A DNA stretch of 7,767 nt from Bacteroidales bacterium (GTDB lineage: Bacteria; Bacteroidota; Bacteroidia; Bacteroidales; UBA7960): NCBI GenBank assembly GCA_007131895.1, contig SLPR01000108.1, forward strand, positions 1 to 7,767, given 5' to 3'. Positions 1 through 5,545 of this stretch are shown piece after piece. The position numbers were made by a program, and so were the translations under genes. The notes under the pieces were generated by a model that was not told the origin of the DNA, ran no database searches, and saw only the letters and a list, made by a program, of their open reading frames with translations. The first letter of the stretch is position 1; the number at the start of each line of letters is the position of its first letter.

Positions 1-80
1 AGCACTCCCAGGGTTCCCGCCAGAAAAAAGAAACAGCCCACTACCAGAAGAATAACTGTGATAACCTCTTTTATCATCAT
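1..80 (-). CDS. mrpG: Mrp/Mnh antiporter subunit G, 5' end only (partial)
   Basis: Only the first 26 codons are present; the gene runs off the left edge of the window. The visible peptide starts MMIKEVITVILLVVG and continues into FFFLAGTLGV, a hydrophobic first membrane segment followed by the F-x-AGTLGVL motif typical of the MnhG/MrpG family. MrpG is a small membrane subunit (usually about 100-120 residues) of the multisubunit Na+(K+)/H+ antiporter. The ATG at 80-78 overlaps the TGA of mrpF (79-77) in an ATGA junction, which implies translational coupling. An AGGAG lies about 7 nt before this ATG and is one of the few clear Shine-Dalgarno matches in the window. A second in-frame ATG follows immediately (77-75), so the exact first Met is uncertain by one residue. 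Identity rests on a short motif plus the mrpF neighbour. Confidence 0.85.
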   Translation of the reverse strand, partial: MMIKEVITVILLVVGCFFFLAGTLGV

Positions 81-346
81 GGGCTTTCTCCTTTCTTCTT
101 TTTCCAGACCTGCACCAAACCAATTACCAACAAAATCGCCAGTACATTGAAGGTAATGGCGACATTGAGCAAAGTAAGATCTTTCAAATAACCCGCCAGA
201 ACCAACAGAATGGCCATTCCTGTGGTGCCGAACAGTTGGGTGGTAAGCAAACGATCCGCGACCGTTGGTCCCCGCCAGATACGAAATAGCCCCAGGGCTA
301 TGTTAAGTAAGAGGAAGACAATGACAATGGTAAAAAAAACGTCCAT
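77..346 (-). CDS. mrpF: Mrp/Mnh cation/proton antiporter subunit F
   Basis: This 89-residue protein has the normal length for MrpF/MnhF. Three hydrophobic segments are visible at about residues 3-21, 35-53 and 57-81. The loop after the first segment carries RGPTVADRLL (25-34), the family hallmark R-G-P-T-x-x-D-R with Asp31. The C-terminus is basic (WKKKKGE). MrpF is a small membrane subunit of the Mrp antiporter, which exports Na+ or other monovalent cations in exchange for protons and supports pH and salt homeostasis. The start is fixed because an in-frame TAG lies two codons upstream of the ATG. No Shine-Dalgarno is seen. It overlaps mrpG by 4 nt. The usual upstream partner mrpE is not found in the preceding 600 nt, so mrpF is the first gene of this cluster as seen here; an mrpE elsewhere is possible. 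Asn61, near the start of the third segment, sits where I recall many homologues having an acidic residue (from memory, unaligned). Confidence 0.9.
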   Translation of the reverse strand: MDVFFTIVIVFLLLNIALGLFRIWRGPTVADRLLTTQLFGTTGMAILLVLAGYLKDLTLLNVAITFNVLAILLVIGLVQVWKKKKGESP

Positions 347-471
347 ATGCTATAAAGTATGTTGTCAAAATGTGTTGCTGTAAATTGATTTGTTCAGACT
401 GTTCTGACCAGGTGTTTTTTTCAGAATTCGCCTACAGGTTTCCAATCCATGATTTATCCTTCTCAGGAATC

Positions 472-514
472 CAGCGGCAGGAACTAATTTTCCAGCCCAG
501 CCCTGCCTGCGCTG
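472..514. repeat. GC-rich imperfect stem-loop in the mrpF-cydC spacer
   Basis: CAGCGGCAGG at 472-481 pairs with 502-514: GGCAGG pairs with CCTGCC (502-507), CAGC pairs with GCTG (511-514), and TGC (508-510) bulges. The loop is 482-501. The stem stands out against AT-rich surroundings and lies about 130-170 nt upstream of mrpF. It could be a folded leader element, a terminator remnant without a T-run, or a chance structure. No repeat copy is visible elsewhere in the window. Confidence 0.35.
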
Positions 515-527
515 AATCCCAAAAACC

Positions 528-550
528 AACAATTACTCAAAATAATTGTT
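528..550 (-). terminator. AT-rich inverted repeat, possible weak terminator (minus strand)
   Basis: AACAATTA (528-535) and TAATTGTT (543-550) form a perfect 8-bp inverted repeat around a 7-nt spacer. Read on the minus strand, the stem is followed at once by GGTTTTT, a short T-tract, so it could end a transcript begun at the 843-874 promoter after about 300 nt. The stem has only one G-C pair, so it would be a weak intrinsic terminator. A regulator binding site is an equally simple reading. Confidence 0.25.
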
Positions 551-653
551 CACGATGCAGTTTAATAAAAAGCACCCGAAAGTTTGGGGACTATCTTCAA
601 AATACAGAATACAAAAGCGATAATTCTTGCAAATTAATTAATAAACCCTCATT

Positions 654-712
654 GTCCTTGTTCCCAATGGCTTTAGCAACAAGATTCTGTTCATTGGGAA
701 AAACGCAGGGAC
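654..712. other. Compound stem-loop with a 9-bp perfect inverted repeat; candidate structured RNA
   Basis: TTCCCAATG (661-669) pairs perfectly with CATTGGGAA (692-700). Inside it, AACA (678-681) pairs with TGTT (688-691) around a 6-nt loop, leaving 670-677 as a one-sided bulge. Outside it, GTCC (654-657) pairs with GGAC (709-712) across an asymmetric internal loop. In all, 17 pairs fall within 59 nt of spacer DNA. No T-run follows on either strand, so it is not an ordinary intrinsic terminator. The arrangement of stem, bulge and capped inner stem suits a folded RNA, but an operator dyad remains possible. On the minus strand it lies downstream of the promoter at 843-874. The word TCATTG occurs three times here (649-654, 691-696, 714-719). 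Confidence 0.4.
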
Positions 713-842
713 TTCATTGTTTTAAAGAGAATTCCCGATAACAGGAACCGATTTAGTCACCAATATTTTGAAATTTAAAAATCTCCACCAGACGTTCTCG
801 CATCAAGGAGCCTAAACGAGAGCATTTTTTATTTTTGCGGTG

Positions 843-874
843 CAAATATAAAGTAAATTATTATTACCATGCAA
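843..874 (-). promoter_or_regulatory. Bacteroidota-type promoter reading leftwards into the mrpF-cydC spacer
   Basis: On the minus strand TTG (874-872), a 21-nt spacer, then TATATTTG (850-843) match the Bacteroidota sigma-A consensus TTG-N17-23-TAnnTTTG. The bases just after the -7 box are CACCGCAAAAA, close to those after both putative rRNA promoters at the other end of this window. Transcription would begin near 838 and run towards mrpF, about 490 nt away. This may be the distant mrp promoter or the promoter of a separate small RNA. It lies about 77 nt beyond the end of cydC and points the same way, so read-through from the cyd operon may also reach this region. Confidence 0.55.
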
Positions 875-950
875 TTCAGGGCGACTAAATATTTAAAGCC
901 TTGTTTAACAACACAGTAAAAGCAAATTCACAAATACCCGTTTGTCAATT

Positions 951-2666
951 TCAGTCCAGCACTTCCTTTTGCAAATCAAACATTCTGGCATAAATGCCTT
1001 TTTGTGAATAAAGTTCTGCATGTGTCCCTTTTTCAACAATTTGGCCCCCACTCATCACCAGTATCTCATCCATTTTCTCCATATCTACCAGCCTATGCGT
1101 AACCATCAGCAGGGTTTTGTTGCCTTTCAGTGACCAGAGCGTATCCAGGACTTTTCGTTCGGTATTGGCATCCAGGTGGGCGGTTACTTCATCAAAAATC
1201 CATATATCACTATGCCTAAGCCATGCCCGCGCCAATGCAAGCAATTGCCTTTCGCCTCCAGAGAAACGCATCCCCTGGGTGCCCGGCTCCATGTCCAGAT
1301 CATGGGCAAAGTGATCCAGCCCGACTTGTATTAAACTTTCTATTAGCTCTTCATCTGTTGCTTCTGGTTTTGCCAGCAGCAGGTTCTCCCGGAGAGAGCG
1401 GTTAAAAACCCAGTTGTCCTGCGATACCACCCCGAACAAAGACCTGTAGTTTGTTTCTTCCAACCGGTTGACATCATACTCTCCGGCTTTTATACTTCCT
1501 GAGTCGGGCGGCCAGAATCGCAGCAAGAGGTTGAGCAGGGTGCTCTTCCCGCTTCCTGTAGGTCCCACAATGGCCGTACATGAACCGGCAGGTATAGAAA
1601 ATGAAACGTCCTTCAGGGTGGGTGTATCACCGTCATAGGAAAAAGAAACATGCTGAAAGGAGATGGATTCCGGAATATCCTGCAAAGTTTTGTTGCTCGT
1701 GGTGGGTGGAATCGGATCAGTTTTGTCATTTTCAGCCAGTGAAAACAGCCTTTTGGATGCCTCATCAGAGTTCTCATACTGGATAAAAGCATTGGCCAGC
1801 CCCTGGAAGGCTTCAAAGCTGCTTAATACCCCAAGAATAAGTGCGGCAAGAACTACTCCTCTGATTTCGCCGTTCATAACCAGTGGTATGGCCATTATCA
1901 GGACGAAAAACATGGCCAGATGTGACAGTAAATTGTTGAGACTTTCTGCCAGCCCCGAAATGCCCGCATTTTTTCGCTGGATGTGGTCAAGTTCTGCCTG
2001 CATCTGGTTGAAACTGTCACGGGAATTCTTTTGCTGTCCCATCCACGATAAGTCCTGCATCCCCTGTAGCCTGTCTACCAGGAATACTTTCAGCTTGCTT
2101 CTGGTTTGCACTTCCTTTTTACCTCTTCCCCTTACCAGCCATGCAATAATCAGAGGGGAAACTACCCCGTTGAGCATAAAGAACAGCAGGGTGATAAAAG
2201 CAATTTTGACATCAAAAAATGTCAATCCCCAGAACGTTAGTGAACCAATGAGGAAGGCTACAATTACGGGTGATACAATTCGGAGAAAAACATTCTGCAG
2301 GGTTTCAATATCGGAAGTTACTCCCGTCAGCAGGTCGCCCGGACGGCGTGTCATAAACCATTTTTGCGAAAAAGAATCGATTTGCCGGTAAAAATTCATT
2401 CGCATGGCGAGGAGAATCTTAAAGGTAAGATCATGAGAGACTACTCGTTCAAAATATCTCACCACAGCTCTTGAAATGCCGAAGAACCGCACGCCGGCCG
2501 TTACCATGAACAGGTCAACAATCATAGGGCGCTGGGCAGCACGGGATATAAGGTAGCCCGATGTGCTCATCAGCCCGATTCCTGCAAGAATGGTCCCTGT
2601 GGCAAGCAGAACCGCTCCGGCAAAAGCGGCCTTGTGTTGTCGTATATATCCTATAACTTTCAGCAT
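951..2666 (-). CDS. cydC: Thiol reductant/heme-linked ABC exporter subunit CydC
   Basis: This 571-residue ABC half-transporter carries an N-terminal membrane domain (about 1-300) and a C-terminal nucleotide-binding domain (about 335-571). CydC identity comes from GLMSTSGYLISRAAQ (31-45), RYFERVVSHDLTF (70-82) and the VFLRIVSPVI stretch (126-135), which align with E. coli CydC by eye. His78 in the SHD motif corresponds to the CydC histidine that I recall being reported to contact heme. ATPase motifs are Walker A GPTGSGKST (368-376), Q-loop Gln416, signature FSGGERQ (468-474), Walker B IWIFDE with Asp492 and Glu493, and H-loop His524. Two deviations are visible: the signature begins with Phe instead of Leu, and the Walker B Glu is followed by Val instead of Pro. 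With CydD it forms the inner-membrane exporter of cysteine/glutathione that is needed to mature cytochrome bd. It is last in the operon, 13 nt after cydD, with no Shine-Dalgarno seen. Confidence 0.95.
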   Translation of the reverse strand: MLKVIGYIRQHKAAFAGAVLLATGTILAGIGLMSTSGYLISRAAQRPMIVDLFMVTAGVRFFGISRAVVRYFERVVSHDLTFKILLAMRMNFYRQIDSFSQKWFMTRRPGDLLTGVTSDIETLQNVFLRIVSPVIVAFLIGSLTFWGLTFFDVKIAFITLLFFMLNGVVSPLIIAWLVRGRGKKEVQTRSKLKVFLVDRLQGMQDLSWMGQQKNSRDSFNQMQAELDHIQRKNAGISGLAESLNNLLSHLAMFFVLIMAIPLVMNGEIRGVVLAALILGVLSSFEAFQGLANAFIQYENSDEASKRLFSLAENDKTDPIPPTTSNKTLQDIPESISFQHVSFSYDGDTPTLKDVSFSIPAGSCTAIVGPTGSGKSTLLNLLLRFWPPDSGSIKAGEYDVNRLEETNYRSLFGVVSQDNWVFNRSLRENLLLAKPEATDEELIESLIQVGLDHFAHDLDMEPGTQGMRFSGGERQLLALARAWLRHSDIWIFDEVTAHLDANTERKVLDTLWSLKGNKTLLMVTHRLVDMEKMDEILVMSGGQIVEKGTHAELYSQKGIYARMFDLQKEVLD

Positions 2667-2679
2667 GTTGCAGTATATA

Positions 2680-4485
2680 TCATTTGAGTCCCAGTGTTGT
2701 GAGGTAACTGGCGTACAATCCTTTTTTCGTTATAAGCTCATCATGTCGTCCGGTTTCGGCAATGGTTCCGTTGTTGAAAACAAGTATGTTGTCGGCATTT
2801 TTTACCGTTTTCAGGCGATGGGCAATTACCAGCGTGGTGCGATTTTTTACAATAGTTTCGGTGGCCGTGGCAACGATTTGCTCACTCTCAGGGTCCAGGC
2901 TTGAAGTGGGTTCATCCAGAATCAGCAAAGGGGCATCTTTGAGCAATGCCCTGGCAATGGCCAGACGTTGCTTCTCTCCGCCGCTCAGGCGGGAAGCATT
3001 GTCGGTCAGGGGGGTGTGGTATCCCCGGGGGAATTGAGCTATAAATGAGTGTGCGCCCGATTTTTGTGCCGCATGTTCCACTTCTTCCCGGGTTGCTCCG
3101 GGCTTAACAAGCAACAGGTTCTCCAGGATCGTACCATTGAAAAAGTGCGGATGCTGCGGAACGTAAGCAATAAACTTGTGCCACAGCTCATGATTCATTT
3201 GCTGCAGCGGTAAGTTATTGGCGCTGATGATGCCTGAATCGGGCTGCATAAATCCCAGCAGCAAACGGGCAAAGGTTGATTTCCCTGAACCTGTAGATCC
3301 TGCGACTGCTGTAAGAGAACCGGCTTTCAGCCTGCAATTGATGCTTTTCAGGACAGGTTCATTAGCGTCGGGGTATGTGAAGTTTACGTTTTCAAATCGG
3401 ATGCCAAGACCTGAATCGTTTTGGAGCAGATCTGTGTCAGGTTCTGACAGAGAGGTTTTTTGGGAAATCTTCTCCGGGGAATTTTCTGCCCCGGTATCCA
3501 TAATGTCAAATATCTTTTCTGCCGCGGCACTTCCATCCATACCGGCATGGTGATGAAGTCCCAGCGTGCGGAAGGGCAAATAAAATTCAGGAGCCAGCAA
3601 CAAAACAAACAGACCGGGCTGAAAAGTCATCATTCCCTCTATCAGTCTAATGCCCACTTGAACGGCCACCAGCGCAATGCTTATACTGGCAGCAAGTTCC
3701 AGCACCATGCCCGACATAAAAGCCACTTTCAGTACCCGCATGGTAATGATTCTGAAATTGTCACTGCTTTTATATACATTGTCTGCTTCCCGCTGGTTCA
3801 TTCCAAATATCTTCAATGTCTTCAGGCCCTGTAGTACATCCAAAAAATGCGATGACAGCCGGCTCATCTGCCCCCATTGCTCTTCGGTAAGCTTTTTGGC
3901 ATAGGTGCCAATCAGCCACATAAAAAACAGTATCAGCGGTGCTGTAATCAGCATGATGAGTCCGCTGGGCCAGTCAATGGAAAATGTAAATATGATTATG
4001 GTTATGGGAAGAATAATGATGTGTATAACTGAAGGAATATATCGGGTGAAATAATCATCCAGTTTTTCAACAGCTTCCATTAAGGTGGCTATCACTTCTC
4101 CGGTTTTGCCTGTTCGGGTGTATGCCGGACCAAGCTTGACAAGGTGAGAGAATAGATTTTTGCGCAGCCCGGATTTGATGGTTACAGCCGTTTGCTGTGC
4201 ATATCTTTCGCGAAACCACAGCAGCAAGCTTCTCAGGGCAATGGTAGCAACCAGGTAATACAGCAGCGTGGGATTGCCAACTTCTGAATGTAAGAATACA
4301 TCCGCTATCACAATGCTCAGCAGGTACATCTGGGTGATGACCACTGCAGAAATCAGCAAACTGATTATGGCGATGCCCGGGAAAAAGCCATGCACACCGT
4401 TCGCAAGCCCAAATAACCTGCGATGGGTGTGCATGCCTGATTTCTTGTTATTTATTTCTGTTTCCTTTTTCAGGTGTTTTTGCAC
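2680..4485 (-). CDS. cydD: Thiol reductant/heme-linked ABC exporter subunit CydD
   Basis: This 601-residue half-transporter pairs with CydC. The membrane domain (about 30-325) ends in APEFYLPFRTLG (298-309), the CydD hallmark, followed by HHHAGMDG (311-318) where E. coli has a Tyr-His pair. The nucleotide-binding domain (about 362-601) has Walker A GSTGSGKST (396-404), Q-loop Gln444, a canonical signature LSGGEKQ (500-506), Walker B LLILDEP (520-526, Asp524/Glu525) and H-loop His556. The CydDC complex acts in the cytoplasmic membrane and is required for cytochrome bd assembly in enterobacteria. The start is uncertain: the longest frame begins with GTG (4485-4483), 15 nt after cydB, but ATG at 4434-4432 (Met18) gives a 584-residue protein beginning MHTHRRLFGL. 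The first 17 residues are polar and Lys-rich and add no visible domain. Neither start has a clear Shine-Dalgarno. Confidence 0.95.
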   Translation of the reverse strand: MQKHLKKETEINNKKSGMHTHRRLFGLANGVHGFFPGIAIISLLISAVVITQMYLLSIVIADVFLHSEVGNPTLLYYLVATIALRSLLLWFRERYAQQTAVTIKSGLRKNLFSHLVKLGPAYTRTGKTGEVIATLMEAVEKLDDYFTRYIPSVIHIIILPITIIIFTFSIDWPSGLIMLITAPLILFFMWLIGTYAKKLTEEQWGQMSRLSSHFLDVLQGLKTLKIFGMNQREADNVYKSSDNFRIITMRVLKVAFMSGMVLELAASISIALVAVQVGIRLIEGMMTFQPGLFVLLLAPEFYLPFRTLGLHHHAGMDGSAAAEKIFDIMDTGAENSPEKISQKTSLSEPDTDLLQNDSGLGIRFENVNFTYPDANEPVLKSINCRLKAGSLTAVAGSTGSGKSTFARLLLGFMQPDSGIISANNLPLQQMNHELWHKFIAYVPQHPHFFNGTILENLLLVKPGATREEVEHAAQKSGAHSFIAQFPRGYHTPLTDNASRLSGGEKQRLAIARALLKDAPLLILDEPTSSLDPESEQIVATATETIVKNRTTLVIAHRLKTVKNADNILVFNNGTIAETGRHDELITKKGLYASYLTTLGLK

Positions 4486-4500
4486 TTTAACTCAAATTGG

Positions 4501-5514
4501 TTACTCACGTGGAATGGCATCCCTGCTTACTCTTTTGCTGAAAACGTAATAGCTCCATCCCTGGTAGGCTAATACAATGGGTACAAAGAACAGGGCCACC
4601 ACTGACAAGATTCTAAGTGTAAGCTGGCTGGAAGAAGCATTGTAAACGGTTAAACTGTAAGCTGGATCCAGCGACGAGGGCATTACATTGGGAAACAAAC
4701 CGTAAAAAATCACTGAGGTCCCAAGCAGGATGGTCAGTGCCATGGCTCCAAAGGCATACATTTGCATTTTCATACGCATAAAAACAAAACATGCAATAAA
4801 ACTAAGTATGGCAAGGGTAGGGAGGCTGCCGGGAATCAAACCGAGTCCTTCAAAAAGAACAGTTTGCCAGTATCCCATAATGGCAAATGCAGCGGTTACG
4901 ATGGCTATGGGAATCCAGAGTGTTTTTGCAATCTTCTCAGCCCTTTCCTTCAAATCATCAGTGGTGCGAAGACTTAAAAACAGAGCACCGTGAAGAACAA
5001 ACATCATTACAACAACAACACCTCCCAGCAAGGCATAAGGGTTGAGAATGTGCAGCAGGTTGCCTGTAAAATTCATATCCTCTCCAATGGGCAAACCCTG
5101 CACGATATTGGTGAAAGCAACACCCCATAGTAAAGCTGGAATAAGGCTTCCCCAGAAAATAAACTGGTCAAAGACTTTGCGCCACCACTTATCTTTCATT
5201 TTGCTGCGGAACTCAAAACCTGCAGCACGCAAAATAAGTGCTATAACGATAAGGAATAAGGGAATGTAAAAGCCACTGAACAACGTAGCATACCAGTGCG
5301 GAAATGCTGCAAACATAGCACCTCCCGCAGTAATCAACCAAACTTCGTTGGCATCCCAGAAAGGGCCGATAGTGTTGATTACAACCCTTCGATCCACATC
5401 GTCCTTGCTGATAAATGGCATCAGAATTCCCACTCCGAAGTCAAAACCTTCCAGGATAAAATAGCCGATAAAAAGGATGGCTATCAGTATAAACCATATC
5501 AATTGAAAATCCAT
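4501..5514 (-). CDS. cydB: Cytochrome bd quinol oxidase subunit II
   Basis: This 337-residue polytopic membrane protein has the length expected for CydB, with about eight or nine hydrophobic segments. Conserved blocks are GYFILEGFDFGVG (17-29), GPFWDANEVWLITAGG (50-65) with Trp53 and Asp54, FEFR (100-103), a FPNVMPSS loop (274-281) and the C-terminal AYQGWSYYVF (316-325). CydB forms the heterodimer with CydA that oxidises quinol and reduces O2 to water. It carries no heme of its own in E. coli but supports folding and a proton path. It follows cydA by 31 nt and precedes cydD by 15 nt. There is no room between cydB and cydD for a cydX-like small subunit gene. The ATG start matches the family N-terminus (MDFQLIWF); no Shine-Dalgarno is seen. 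Confidence 0.97.
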   Translation of the reverse strand: MDFQLIWFILIAILFIGYFILEGFDFGVGILMPFISKDDVDRRVVINTIGPFWDANEVWLITAGGAMFAAFPHWYATLFSGFYIPLFLIVIALILRAAGFEFRSKMKDKWWRKVFDQFIFWGSLIPALLWGVAFTNIVQGLPIGEDMNFTGNLLHILNPYALLGGVVVVMMFVLHGALFLSLRTTDDLKERAEKIAKTLWIPIAIVTAAFAIMGYWQTVLFEGLGLIPGSLPTLAILSFIACFVFMRMKMQMYAFGAMALTILLGTSVIFYGLFPNVMPSSLDPAYSLTVYNASSSQLTLRILSVVALFFVPIVLAYQGWSYYVFSKRVSRDAIPRE

Positions 5515-5545
5515 ATCCGAAAATTTTTATGTTTTGAAAATATCT

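Larger units (their letters stand above)
347..950. other. Intergenic region without a clear gene; promoter and inverted repeats
   Basis: About 600 nt separate the cydC stop from the mrpF start. I see no protein family on either strand. The plus-strand open frame at 370-741 has no ribosome binding site and a Cys/Ser/Lys-rich, low-complexity look, and I do not accept it. On the minus strand I looked for a broken mrpE and found no MrpE-like segments. What is present: a minus-strand Bacteroidota-type promoter (843-874), two overlapping 16-codon minus-strand frames just downstream of it, a compound stem-loop (654-712), an AT-rich 8-bp inverted repeat (528-550) and a GC-richer stem-loop (472-514). 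The region could be an untranslated RNA gene, a long mrpF leader, or both. The assignment as non-coding is by elimination. Confidence 0.7.

Noticed and set aside
365..532. Minus-strand open stretch of 55 codons just upstream of mrpF, rich in Arg/Lys
   Set aside because: It has no ATG, only TTG codons right after the preceding stop, and no family resemblance. Possible but unsupported as a gene.
370..741. Plus-strand open frame of 123 codons in the mrpF-cydC spacer
   Set aside because: No ribosome binding site or plus-strand promoter is placed for it. The composition is Cys/Ser/Lys-rich without any motif, and it spans the palindromes of the spacer.
347..900. Remnant of mrpE upstream of mrpF
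   Set aside because: No MrpE-like hydrophobic segments or motifs could be read in any minus-strand frame, even allowing frameshifts.
930..945. ACAAA/TTTGT dyad after the cydC stop as an operon terminator
   Set aside because: The stem is only 5 bp and AT-rich and lacks a continuous T-run. No convincing terminator for the cyd operon is visible.
1663..2391. Plus-strand frame of 242 codons antisense to cydC
   Set aside because: It lies wholly opposite a well-conserved ABC exporter gene. Its Ser/Arg-rich composition is typical of an antisense shadow.
4486..5545. A cydX-like small subunit gene within the cyd operon
   Set aside because: The gaps between cydA, cydB and cydD are 31 and 15 nt, too short for one, and no small membrane peptide frame is seen after cydC either.
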